From NCBI RefSeq assembly GCF_040869045.1, contig NC_090319.1, positions 381,749,601 to 381,813,600 on the forward strand: DNA of 64,000 nt. The letters run 5' to 3'. Positions within the stretch are counted from its first letter, which is position 1. Every line of letters starts with the position of its first letter. This DNA is from Eurosta solidaginis. Lineage: Eukaryota; Arthropoda; Insecta; Diptera; Tephritidae. The position numbers and the translations under genes were made by a program. Positions 20,089 to 31,265 of this stretch are shown in pieces. The notes under the pieces were generated by a model. It was not told the DNA's origin. It saw only the letters and a program-made list of their open reading frames with translations, and made no database searches.

Positions 20089-21050
20089 GCCACGAAATGA
20101 CCCCGACGCTATCGCGGACGGATCCCGAAAACCATCCAGAAACGCCCCGGAAGTGTTTCCAAAAGTTCCCGAAGTAGTCCCAAAAAAACCCGAAATGACA
20201 ACGACACGATTCTAGACTTATCCAGATAACCACACAGAAATGATGCCTGAAGGGTACCAAATTGATCCCGAAATAGTCCCGAAAAAGTTCCGAAATTACC
20301 CTGACGGGCTCCCGGACGGATCTCAGAAACCATACAGAAAATATCCAGGAAGGGTCCCTAAATTATCCCGACTAACTCCAGAAAAAGTTCCGAAATGGCT
20401 CCGAGGGGATCCACGATGGATCGCGAAAACCATACAGAAATGATTCCGGAAGGATTCCAAAATGATCCCGAAATAGTCCGGAATTGACCCAGATGGGATC
20501 CCGCACAGATCCAGAAATGATCCCGGAAGGGTGCAAAAACTATCCCGGAAAAGTAACAAAAAATCCCGAAATGGCTCCTACGGCATCCCAGACGGATCCA
20601 GAAATGATCTCGGAAGGGTCCCCAAATGATCCCAAAATGGTCCCGAAATGACCCTGATGGATCCGGCAAACCATCAAGAAATTATGCAAAAAGGGTCCCA
20701 AAATGATCCCGAAATAATACAGAAAAAGTCACGAAACGACCCCTAGAGGATCCCCAAATGATCCCGTATTAGCCCCGAAAAGGTCCCGAAATAACCCCGA
20801 CGGGATCCCGGACAAATCCCGAAAACCATCCAGAAATGATGCCGGAAGGAATCCCAAATGATTCCATAAAAGTCCCGCATTGATTCCGACGGGATCCCGA
20901 ACGGATACCGAAAATCATCCAGAAGTGACGCCGGAAAGGTCCTCAAATGATCACCTAATAGTCCCGAAATGACCCTTAAGGGGTCATGGACGGATCCCAT
21001 AAACCATCCAGAAATGATCCCGATATATTCCCGAAGAAGTCCCGAAATGA
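20089..21050. repeat. Array block A2
   Basis: Second copy of block A. The segment 21051-21906 that follows consists of the same kinds of monomer but is not part of the A-B duplication. Confidence 0.85.
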
Positions 21051-21906
21051 CCCTGACGGGATCTCGAACGCACCCCTAAATGACCCTGACGGGATCCCGG
21101 ACAGATCCCGAAATCCATCCAGAAATGATCTTGGGAGGGACCCCAAATGATCCCGAAAAAGTCCCGCAATGATTCCGAGGGGACCCTGATCGGATACCGA
21201 TAACCATCCAGAAGTGATGCCGGAAAGGTCCTCAAATGATCACCTAATACCAAAATGACCCTGACGGCATCCCGGACTGATCCCAAAATCCATCCAGAAA
21301 TGATCTTGGGAAGGTCCCAAAATTATCCCGAAATAGTCTCGGAAAAGTTCAGAAATTACCCTGACGGGTTCCCGGACGAATCCTGAAAGCCATCTCTAAA
21401 TGATCCCGAAAAAGTCCCGAAATGACCCTGACTGGACCCCGAAAGGATCCCGAAAACTATTCAGAAAGGTTGCCGGAAATGTCCTCAAATGATCACCTAA
21501 TAGTTCCGAAAAGACCCTGACGGGATCCCGAACGGATCCCGACAACTATCTAGAAATGATGCCGAAAGGGCCCGCAAATGATCCCGTATTAGTCGAGAAA
21601 AAGTCCCGAAATGAACCCGACGGGATGCCGGACGAATACCAAAAACCAGCCAGAAATGATGCCGGAAGGGACGCCAAATGATCCCGAAAAAGTCCCGCAA
21701 TAATTCCGACGGGATCCTGAGCGGATACCGAAAACCATCCAGAAGTGATGCCGAAAAGGTCCTCAAATGATCACCTAATAGTCCCAAAATGACCCTGACG
21801 GCATCCCGGACAGATCCCGAAATCCATCCAGAAATGATCTTGGGAGGGTCCCAAAATTATCCCGAAATAGTCTGGGAGAAGTCCAGAAATTACCCTGACG
21901 GATACC

Positions 21907-23666
21907 GGACGAATCCTGAAAACCAATCTTAAATGATGCCGAAAAAGTCCCGAAATGACCCTGATGGGACCCGGAAAGGATCCCGAAAACTAAACAGAAA
22001 TGATGCCGGAAAGGTCCTCAAATGATCTCCCAATAGTTCCGAAAAGACCCTGACGGGATCCCGAACGGATCCCGACAACTATCCAGAAATGATACCGAAA
22101 GGGCCCGCAAATGATCCCGTATTAGTCGAGAAAAAGTCCCGAAATGACCCCGACGGGATGCCGGACGAATCCCAAAAACCAACCAGAAATGATTTTGGAA
22201 GGGACCCCAATGATCCCGAAAAAGTCCCGCAATTATTCCGACGGGAATCTGAACGGATACCGAAAACCATCCAGAAGTGATGCCGGAACGGTCCTCAAAT
22301 GCTCACCTAATAGTCCCAAAATGACCCTGAGGGCATCCCGGACAAATCCCGAAATCCATCCAGAAATGATCTTGGGAAGGTCCCAAAATGATCCCAAAAT
22401 AGTCTCGGAAAAGTCCAGAAATTACCCTGACGGGTTCCTGGACGAATCCTGAAATGATTCCGAAAAAGCCCCGAAATGACCCTGACGGGATCCCGAAAGG
22501 ATTCCAAAAACTATCCAGAAATGATGCCGGAAAGGTCCTCAAATGATCCCCTAATAGTTCCGAAATGACCGTGACGGGATCCCGAACGGATCCCGACAAC
22601 TATCCAGAAATTATGCCGAAAGGGTCCGCAAATGATCCCGTATTAGTCGAGAAAAAGTCCCGAAATGACCCCGACGGGATCCCGGACGAATCCCAAAAAC
22701 CATCCAGAAATGATGCCGGTAGGTATCCCAAATGATCCCGAAATAATCCCGAAATGACCTCGTCGGCATCCCGGACGGATACCGAAAATTATCCAGAAAT
22801 GATGCCGGAAAGGTCCACAAATGATCCCCTAATAGTCCCGAAATTACCCTGATGGGATCCCGGACGGATCCCGAAAACCATCCAGAAATGATGCCGGAAG
22901 AGCCCCCAAATGATCCCGAAAAAGTCCCCAAATGACCTCGACGATATCCCGGACGGATCCCGAAAACCATCCAGAAATGATGCCGGAAGAGCCCCCAAAT
23001 GATCCCGAAAAAGTCCCCAAATGACCCCGACGAGATCCCGCACGGATCCCGAAAACCATCCAGAAATGATGCCGGAAGAGCCCCAAATGATCCCGAAAAA
23101 GTCCCCAAATGACCCCGACATACTCCAGAAAAGGTTCCGAAATGGAGGGAATCAACGACGGATCGCGAAAACCATACAGAAATGATTCCGGAAGGATCCC
23201 AAAATGATCCCGAAATAGTCCGGAAATGACCCAGATGGGATCCCGCACAGATCCAGAAATGATCCCGGAAGGGTCCAAAAAATATCCCGGAAAAGTAACA
23301 AAAAATCCCGAAATGGCTCCTACGGCATCCCGGACGGATCCAGAAATGATCTCGGAAGGGTCCCCAAATGATCTCAAAATGGTCCCGAAATGACCCTGAT
23401 GGATCCGGCAAACCATCAAGAAATTATGCCGGAAGGGTCCCCAAATGATCCCGAAATAAAACAGAAAAAGTCACGAAACGACCCCTAGAGGATCCCCAAA
23501 TGATCCCGTATTAGCCCCAAAAAAGTCCCAAAATGACTCTGACGGGATCCCGAAAGGATTCCGAAAACAATACAGAAATGATGCAGGAAAGGTCCTCAAA
23601 TGATCCCCTAATAGTCCCGAAATGACCGTGACGGGATCCCGACAACTATCCAGAAATGATGCCGAA
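21907..23666. repeat. Array block B2
   Basis: Second copy of block B. Its match ends at GATGCCGAA, after which the sequences differ. Confidence 0.85.
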
Positions 23667-24655
23667 AGTGTCCGCAAATGATCCCGTATTAGTCGAAAAA
23701 AAGTCCCGAAAGGACCACGACGGGATCCCGGACGAATCCCAAAAACCATCCAGAAATGATGCCGGTAGGTATACCAAATGATCCCGAAATAGTGCCGAAA
23801 TGATCTCGCCGGCATCCCGGACGGATCCCGAAAATTATCCAGAAATGATGCCGGAAAGGTTCCCAAATGATCCCCTAATAGTCCCGAAATTACCCTAATG
23901 GGATCCCGGACGGGTCCCGAAAACCATCCAGAAATGATGCCGAAAGGGTTCCCAAATGATCCCGTATTAGTCGCGAAAAAGTCCCGAAATGACCCCGACG
24001 GGATCCCGGACGGATCCCGAAAACCATCCAGAAATGATGCCGAAAGGGTTCCCAAATGATCCCGTATTAGTCGCGAAAAAGTCCCGAAATGACCAAGACG
24101 GGATCCCGGACGGATCCCGAAAACCATCCAGAAATGATGCCGGATGAGCCCCAAAATGATCCCGAAAAAGTCCCCAAATGACCCCGACGAGATCCCGGAC
24201 GGATCCCGAAAACCATCCAGAAATGATGTCGGAAGAGCCCCCAAATGATCCCGAAAAAGTCCCCAAATGACCCCGACGATATCCCGGACGGATCCCGAAA
24301 ACCATCCAGAAATGATGCCGGAAGAGCCCTCAAATGATCCCGAAAAAGTCCCCATATGACCCCGACGAGATCCCGCACGGATCCCGAAAACCATCCAGAA
24401 ATGATGCCGGAAGGGTCCCCAAATGATCGCAAAATAGTCCCGAAATGATTCCGGAATAGTCCCGAAAATGTTCCAAAATAACCCCGACGGGATCACGTAC
24501 GGATCCCGTAAACTATATAGAAATGATCCCGGAAGGGTTCCAAAATGATCCCGAAATAGTCCCGAAAAAGTCCCGAAATTACCCCGGCGTAATCCCGGAC
24601 CGATCCCGAAAAACATCCAGAAATGATCCCGGAAGGGTCTCGATATGACCCTTAC

Positions 24656-25374
24656 GGGATTACAAATAAGGTGAAGCTAATTATACAACCATGTTAATAA
24701 GGCAGCAGGCGCATTGCAGCGAATAAAAAGTTAGATAGAAACATACAGGTAAAGCTAATAAAAGCGTGCTAATAAAAACAATTGATGGAGGGCGGATGGC
24801 GAGAGTAGAGGAGAGGACCACTGATCGTTCCTCCAAAATTGTCTAGATCTCGTTCTGTATGTACCAGATACCAAAAACTATTGATTTAGGAGAAAATTTA
24901 GATTGAGTTATAACAATTTATGGATTTTACACCAGAGGGGAGATAAAGGGGGGCGGGCGGAGGGTGTCACTGCTTACTTTGTAAGCCCTCGACTTATTTG
25001 ACCCCTTCAGTCTGTGATATTGGTGAAGGCCAGTATACGTAAAGTTATAATGTGTAAAAATTATGAAAAATAATTTCTCGAAGGGTCGTGGGACCCCCAC
25101 CCCTCTTTCCATGTTCGAAAAAAATTTCGCTAGTAGACTACTGTCTGTGTCCCAAATTTCATCAAAATCCGTTTCTGGCGTGATTCAGACGCAAAGACGA
25201 AAAAATATAATAATTAAATTATAACTGTTCCTAGGGGGCGGGGACCACGCCCCTTTTGAAAAATATATAGCTAGTAGATCCTTCTAGACTATTGGCTATA
25301 TGTGTGCAAAATTTCATCCAAATCGGTCCAGCCGTTCTTGCGTTATTGAGTCACAAAGACAAACGTCTGGACAA
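24656..25374 (+). repeat. Right flanking dispersed element of the satellite array
   Basis: Non-array sequence containing two related modules, at about 25112-25205 and 25250-25374. Each has CTAGTAGA..., CAAATTTCATC.AAATC and CAAAGAC. The same module occurs as a fragment at 15690-15795. With the left module at 17155 it suggests that the array grew inside one dispersed element. Confidence 0.55.
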
Positions 25375-25447
25375 ACATCCAAACATCCAAACATCCAAAC
25401 ATCCAAACATCTAAACATCCAAACATCCAAACATCTTAACATCCAAA
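25375..25447. repeat. 8-bp minisatellite ACATCCAA
   Basis: About nine copies of ACATCCAA with two substituted units (ACATCTAA, ACATCTTA). It is followed by CTTTCCCATTTATAATATAT, a typical end of the flanking dispersed element. Confidence 0.95.
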
Positions 25448-25499
25448 CTTTCCCATTTATAATATATATTAGATTAATATTATTATAAATAAAACCAAC

Positions 25500-25860
25500 A
25501 AAAATATATTTGCTGATATTTACCCACAAACAACAAAACAGGGTTTCTAACATTTTATTGCGATATTAATTTACACCAATATACATACATACATAATTAT
25601 ACGCGCATTTTATTGTAGTTGTAAAAATTATGCTACTCATCAACGAATATTGACTATACCAAAAGCAATTATAGATTAATAATACCGTAAATGCTTAACC
25701 GTTATTCACTTGTTAAATAGTATTCATAAAATATTGGGAAAGAGGAAATATTTATAAAATAGCTCATATACATACATACATAATCCACCGGTTAATGTGA
25801 AACTATTAAAAAAAATTCCAAAAAAATTTTACGGTTTTAGCAGTTTTTATTTGAGGAGTC
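25500..25860. other. AT-rich spacer, no gene seen
   Basis: ATACATACAT-type simple sequence and AT-rich DNA between the satellite flank and the LINE. Confidence 0.6.
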
Positions 25861-26282
25861 TAATAAACGCAGGGGTGTGGAAAAACAACTTGTATGACGG
25901 GGAATGTCGCACACACTCGTGTAAGGGATGGTTGCATCGGACAGATTGTTCTGGGCTAGATCCCAAAACTAGACGTCCACGTAACTTCTATATATCTTTT
26001 GCGGCTCCTTGCTGTTCACGCCCTAGGGCGTCCCGTAGTCTACGCCTTAGCGCCACTCTACTACCTTCCAGCAAGCCACAACAAATACCCGCTGCTGCAC
26101 GCGCCCCACGACACCACCAACTCATACGGCTGCTCCCACTCATACCTACATTCTCCGTAGAAGAGTCGGTAGCAACGCCGAGCATCAGCCTCTTGCCAGG
26201 CCACATACAAAAATACATCGGGTACCCCAATGCTTACCCAAGGACGTCCAGTCCTAGGGCCACAACAGCAGTTGCGTCCTAG
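25860..26282 (+). pseudogene. Jockey-like LINE, cysteine-bearing N-terminal part
   Basis: The frame shows ECRTHSCKGWLHRTDCSGLD, a Cys/His pattern like the zinc-binding segment found before the endonuclease in some Jockey-group ORF2s, then a Pro/Ser-rich linker. It overlaps the endonuclease frame that starts near 26230. It is degraded and probably 5' truncated. Confidence 0.6.
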
Positions 26283-27176
26283 CCTTTCACAACCCAGGCA
26301 TAGTCACTCGTCACTTACTCCCAGAGTGACGACGTCTCCCCCGTTGCACTTCAGAAGTCTGCAGTTAAACTGTAATGGATTAACTGGGAAGATCACGGAG
26401 ATAGTCGATTTCATGAAGCGGCACAACATCCGCATTGCTGCGATTCAAGAGACTAAACTCATAGCAAGATCTGCTCTGCAGACCTGTTCTGGGTATAATG
26501 TCCACAGAAAAGATCGCGAGAGCGGAAATGGAGGCAGCCTCGCGTTTATCATACACCCCTCTGTGCAATACCATACATTTGGTCCCGACATCGGCCGCAG
26601 TGACAGTGTCTTAGAACGTCAAAGCTTATCTGTCCGGTCAGGCGATGCTAACCTAGAAATCATCAACATCTACATCTCCCTCCTGCCATCTGTTGCCTCA
26701 GTGGATACCGCCCTAATATCACCGCCTTACTCACTGGCAACAATCGCATCATCTTAGGCGATTTCAATGCCCACCACGATCTATGGCATTCAAACTTGCG
26801 GGCGGACAGTAGGGGTGAGATGTTGGCGGATCAAATAGAAGAAACGACGTTCTGCACAATAAACGCAGACGTCCCCACTCGTATGGTAGGAAGTTGTCAC
26901 AGTTCGACAGATATATCAATCGTGAGCGCAGGACTCGTAAACTGCGTCAACTGGCAGCCGATAGTAACATTGGCATCCGACCACCTGCCTATACTTATTT
27001 CGCTCGAGCGGATCGCCGACTTCATCGTCACAGAAAAACGCACTTTCATAAACTTTAAAAAAGGAAAGTGGGACGAATACAAATCCTTTACAGATAACCG
27101 CTTTGCTGCCCTCCCTATCCCGACTGATGCCCGCCAAGGGGAGCGTGCTTTCCGCAAATTTAGCGAGAGAACGTGA
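26230..27176 (+). pseudogene. Jockey-like LINE apurinic endonuclease domain
   Basis: Two frames together give an APE-type endonuclease. The first includes LQLNCNGLTGKITEI and IAAIQETKL, the motif with the catalytic Glu. The second includes the GDFNAHHDLWHS motif (near 26757-26800) and SDHLPILISLE (near 26980). A stop/frameshift at about 26757 separates the halves. The domain nicks target DNA for target-primed reverse transcription; this copy is broken. Confidence 0.85.
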
Positions 27177-27316
27177 CCTTATAAGACAGCTCTATCCCGG
27201 CGACCCCCAAATAAGGGATATAAACCAACGCATCAGATGCTTGTGGATAAACACAAGCGGGCGAAATGGGAGGAGCACCTAAGCGGTTCTAACCTCTCTG
27301 TCGGTGTAGATAACCT

Positions 27317-29020
27317 TTGGTGCCCGTAAAGTCCCTATCGAATCCATCTAAGCACAGTGACAAAATTTCCATCGCCTTTGGCGATAAAGTGCTGTCGGAT
27401 ACGAAAAAATGCGCGAGCGCTTTCTGCCGACAATATATAATGCGTTCTACGGTCGCCAAAGATAGACGGAGGGCCAACAGACACGCACATAAACATAAAT
27501 TCAGCACGTCTCCAATTACCATCACCGCCAATGAGGCTGAGGACGCCATCGGTCATGCTAAACCATCCAAAACAGTGGGCCCAGACGGCATAGCCATGCC
27601 GATGCTTAAAAGCCTAGGGAAAGAGGGTTTTAAATATTTAGCACATGTCTTAAACCTGTCTCTTTCCACCTTTGTCATTCCCGAAAAATGGAAAATGGCC
27701 AAGGTGGTCCCGCTACTAAAGCCTGGGAAACCAGCTAACATAGGAGACTCATATCGCCCGATATCTCTCCTATCGCCAGTAGCCAAGACGCTTGAAGCCA
27801 TTTTGCTCCCCTACTTCAAAGCAAATTTGTAGCTAGCCTGTCATCAGCATGGCTTCAGATAACTCCATAGCACCACCACCGCGGTAAATGCCATTAGCAC
27901 CCAGATAAATTCCGGTTTAAATCAAAACCCCCACCATAGAACAGTACTCGTTGCGCTAGACGTATCAAAAGCGTTTTATACGGTCAACCATGTCACGTTA
28001 CTGCAAGACCTGGAAGGGTCTACCCTTCCTCCATGTCTTAAAAGGTGGACCGCAAATTATCTGGGTGGTCGGCAGGCATCGTTGCAATTTAGAAACTAAA
28101 CATCAAAACCACGAAGAATTAAACAATGGGTGCCACAGGGTGGTGTCCTATCCCCATTTTTGTTTAACTTCTACATATCAAAGCTACCTTCGCCACCAGA
28201 AGGAGTTACTATCGTTTCCTACGCCGATGACTGCACAATAATGGCCACAGGCCCAAGCCCACAGATCGATGAGATTTGCAACAGAATAAAAGGCTACCTC
28301 CCTGATCTCTCCGGTTTTTTCGCCTCGCGAAACCTGGCATTATCACTGACTAAATCCTCCAAAATCTTGGGTGTGACGTTTGATCAGGATCTACATCTCT
28401 CCGGTTTTTTCGCCTCGCGAAACCTGGCATCACTGACTAAATCCTCCAAAATCTTGGGTGTGACGTTTGATCAGGATCTACATTTTGGTGAGCACGCAGC
28501 CGCAATTGTACCGAAAATCCAGAGCCATAATAAAATCCTCAAATCCCTTGCTGGCAGTACTCGGGGAAAAGACAAAGAAACGCTAATTACCACATACAAA
28601 GCAACTGGCCAGCCGATTGCATCCCCTATATGGTCGCCAAGCCTAAAAACCACTCAATGGAAGCAGCTACAGGCATGCCAAAATACTGCTCTCAGAACCG
28701 CTACGGGCTGTCTTCTTATGTCCCCGGAACACCATCTACATAATGAGGCGAGAATACTCCCCATCAGGGAGAGAAATGAGATGCTTACCAAACAGTTCCT
28801 GTTGAATACCCAGAAACCTGGGCATCCCAACAGACATCTGATTGATGAGCCAACACCGCCCAGGGGCTTAAGGAATCATCTCCGTAAGCATTATGAGGAA
28901 ATACGGCACCTGAGAACTCAGCCGTATGAAACAAAAAAATACAGCAGGTCCTCAGTGAACTCCACAAACAGGCGTCGGAAGAGGAACGCATACTCCCCAT
29001 GGAAACGCAAGTCACTCTAG
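27317..29020 (+). pseudogene. Jockey-like LINE reverse transcriptase, broken
   Basis: RT motifs are spread over several frames: SKTVGPDGIAMPMLK (27570-27615), YRPISLLSPVAKTLE (about 27752-27798), VALDVSKAF-like sequence near 27950, PQGGVLSPFLFNFYIS (28133-28180) and the catalytic YADD at 28220-28231. Frameshifts occur near 27830-27990 and 28130. An in-frame 90-bp tandem duplication (28307-28396 and 28397-28483) repeats LSGFFASRNLA...TFDQDLH downstream of the active site. The C-terminal thumb-like region continues to 29020. Confidence 0.9.
28307..28483 (+). repeat. 90-bp tandem duplication inside the LINE RT
   Basis: CTCTCCGGTTTTTTCGCCTC begins both copies (28307 and 28397). The second copy lacks 3 bp (TAT). 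A reading frame is preserved across both. Confidence 0.95.
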
Positions 29021-29262
29021 CTCAACTTCGTTCTGGATATTGTAACAGTTGTAAGCCCCGCTTGCAATGTGCCCCCACATGACACCAACCATCTCTTTAA
29101 TTATAATGTGCAACCAGCGCCTCTAACACCCCTCTCATTATGGTCCACCCCTGTTGAAACAGCAATTTTCCTTGGACTCCCGTTAGAGGATATTGATGAC
29201 AATTAGTGATCGGTCGCACCTATTGGGTGGGGCGAAGCACTGCTACAACAACAACAACAACA
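29021..29262 (+). pseudogene. Jockey-like LINE 3' end and (CAA)n tail
   Basis: Out of frame with the preceding ORF but reads LAQLRSGYC..., then the cysteine/histidine segment, ending GLPLEDIDDN-stop at 29203. The 3' untranslated tail ends GCTACAACAACAACAACAA at about 29262. The (CAA)n tail resembles that of the SINE-like family in this window. Confidence 0.8.
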
Positions 29263-29334
29263 AGCGCATGTCCCCATATTGAAATTAAAATTCACAAGCA
29301 AGACGACCTGGCGTGTTTTTTGTGCAAAAGACTA

Positions 29335-29475
29335 AAAGCCAAAGATAGCGTATTTTATTGGACACGCCATCTCTTTGTCGACTTCAAATCAGCTTATAAC
29401 AGCGCGCAAAAGCAATTGCTTGGCTGAATTTGAGTTCCCAGCAAAGCTGCTAAGGCGTTGCCTAAATTAAGCTAA
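29335..29475 (+). pseudogene. RTE-like LINE RT fragment
   Basis: HLFVDFKSAYNSAQKQLL, followed by EFEFPAKLLRRC in another frame, matches HLFVDFKAAFDS...SEFGFPAKLIRLC of the copy at 54670-54775. Confidence 0.75.
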
Positions 29476-29581
29476 GCATCACCATCAACTGAAAATGGCT
29501 TACCACCCTGCGGTTTTTTACCTGATGCTTCCGGGTCTTGCCAGCCACGTCACTGTTTAAATGATTTAATTTGAGACGACT

Positions 29582-30265
29582 TTGGAAGAATTATATCTGG
29601 GAACCAGCATTGAAATTAAACAGAGACTAACAAAGAACACTCGCTTCAGATCAAGTCATTCTATCCTGATGTATATCGCGGAATCATGGACGGTGTCGGG
29701 AGATGATGAGATTTTTCTTGTAATGTTCGAAAGAAAAGTTCTCCGGAAGATTTATAGCTCTAACCGTTATGCTGACGTTAACAAGAGGTATGATGATGGG
29801 CTGTATAAGCTTTACGTAGATATGAAGAACATAAGCTCAAAGGCTTCCTTGGCTAAAAGATGCCAAGAAAGTATTTCGATCGGATCCGCAATTTGGAAGA
29901 AGAGGAAGCAGGGATTTCCGCTGAGTTCGGGGAAGCAAGACTTAACCTCACTTGATGCTCCCAATCGGGTATCAGATCTAAATCACAGTTTTACAATCAA
30001 GTATAAGAGTATATCCTGATGGTGTTGGCATTATTGGGGCATAGTCATAGTCAAAATAAAGGGGATACTAAATTTAGCGTCAGTTTTTTGACATAGACTT
30101 CCAAGAACCAATTGGAAGAGGCGAAAAAAGTTGATCTTGCGATGAACTAGGTCAAGACGAAGAGGAGGGAAACAGATGGAGAAAAACCTGAGCTTCCCTA
30201 CTGCCACATGCTTTGCAAAGATGCAGCAAAAACCCTTAGGTTGAGAGCCAACTAATGAATGATCA
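29582..30265 (+). pseudogene. RTE-like LINE C-terminal fragment
   Basis: Reads AESWTVSGDDE..MFERKVLRKIY and YDDGLYKLYVDM, then decays. It parallels AEAWTMTTADEA..FERKVLRKIYG and NDELYVLYADIN at 55340-55490. Probably one copy with 29335-29475 separated by a deletion. Confidence 0.75.
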
Positions 30266-30349
30266 TGATACATTTGGTACTGCCGGTGGTGCCACGGCCC
30301 CTATTAGCCATATGTGTGTCTTATTGTTGCAGGTAGCTCATATTTGCTT

Positions 30350-30660
30350 TAGATATGTCGGAGAAGGAGGACAGAGAAGGGAAAGGTAGAGCGCGGTAAA
30401 GACGATGAGTGAGAGGAACAGAAGAGAAAGATAAATAAAAATAAGAAATAGGGGAAGGAAAGGAAAGGAGTAGAAGAAGAGGAAAAGAGATGGAAATAAG
30501 CAGAGGAAAGAGAAAGAGAAGATGCAGGGAAGTAGGAAAAATAAAAAGAAATCAATAGGGGGCCAGGGAGACGAAAAGGACAAGGAGAAATAGGTAGAAA
30601 AAGGGGATGATAAAGGGGAAGAAGAAGATGATGACAGATGAGGACAGGATACTTCTCTTA
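30350..30660. repeat. Purine-rich strand-asymmetric tract
   Basis: About 300 bp in which the + strand is overwhelmingly A and G (GGAAGGAAAGGAAAGGAGTA, AGAGGAAAGAGAAAGAGAAG). Reverse-strand open frames are poly-Ser/Phe/Leu and artefactual. Confidence 0.85.
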
Positions 30661-30889
30661 AACATAGGCAAGTAAATGTTCGGATAGCATGCCTGCCGAG
30701 AGAAGTTAATTTTCGGGAAGGACGTCTGCTTGATCTGCTGGTATGAAATAAAGATTTTGGTTGGTAAGACCCAGAAATACCGGGGCCAAGTATCGCGCTA
30801 GGAAACATTTGGATGCACTTTTCCCAAGACCAATTAATCCATTATTGTTCATTGAATTTGGTTTTGCTCAAACCAATTGGATCGGCCTA

Positions 30890-31030
30890 ATAACTTGCTT
30901 ATACCTGGCGCAGATCAGCACCACAAACGTGCTGGAGATCGGGTACTCGCAGATGAAATGAGTGACTGTTCCCTGGCGTCCTTGAAGGCCGCAACTCCTG
31001 CATCCCTCATTTACGAGCATCCCCATACTT
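30890..31030 (-). pseudogene. Jockey-like LINE ORF2 C-terminal fragment
   Basis: The reverse complement reads GCRSCGLQGRQGTVTHFICE, matching the cysteine-rich C-terminal CRxC..D..T..HFLCECPAL pattern of Jockey-group ORF2. Compare 39165-39300 on the + strand. Confidence 0.6.
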
Positions 31031-31194
31031 TCGGAAGATTTCTTTCCCAGAAGTACTTAGCAGCCTCTCAGTTTTATTTTGTTGTATGTATTTATGTAGC
31101 ATCACAAAATGCTGAACAGTAAATTTCTTTTAAATTCCCAAAAGTATGAGCATCCAAATTAACAATTGCTTGATGTGGCCCCACTCCCTGGCAA

Positions 31195-31265
31195 ATAAGG
31201 TATATCTCCGTAAGTACTATGGAGATATTTGGCATTTAAGAGCTCAACCGCTTAATGTAGGAGAT
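31195..31265 (+). pseudogene. Jockey-like LINE fragment
   Basis: YLRKYYGDIWHLRAQPL matches HLRKHYEEIRHLRTQPYE in the longer copy at 28880-28930. Confidence 0.6.

Larger units (their letters stand above)
17312..24655. repeat. 89-bp satellite array with 100-bp variant monomers
   Basis: About 7.3 kb of tandem repeats. The spacing of ATCCCGGA landmarks gives exactly 89 bp (19273, 19362, 19451; 24102, 24191, 24280), with 100-bp units where a TATTAGTCG segment is added (24001 to 24101). Each monomer is built from shorter AAATGATCCCG-like subunits of roughly 20-22 bp. The array is distinctly more GC-rich than its surroundings. The reverse strand has few stops, so long frames appear (381 codons at 23471-24616, 266 codons at 22611-23411). 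They cycle through the three readings of an 89-bp unit and I treat them as non-coding. Confidence 0.95.

Noticed and set aside
17304..20443. Many 60-190-codon ORFs on both strands of the satellite
   Set aside because: Duplicated shadows of tandem monomers with no start context or independent conservation.
23471..24616. 381-codon reverse-strand ORF
   Set aside because: It lies entirely within the 89-bp satellite, consists of cyclic frame-shifted readings of the monomer, and has no domain; shorter equivalents occur throughout the array.
30338..30808. 156-codon reverse ORF rich in Ser, Phe and Leu
   Set aside because: Direct consequence of the purine-rich + strand; low complexity.
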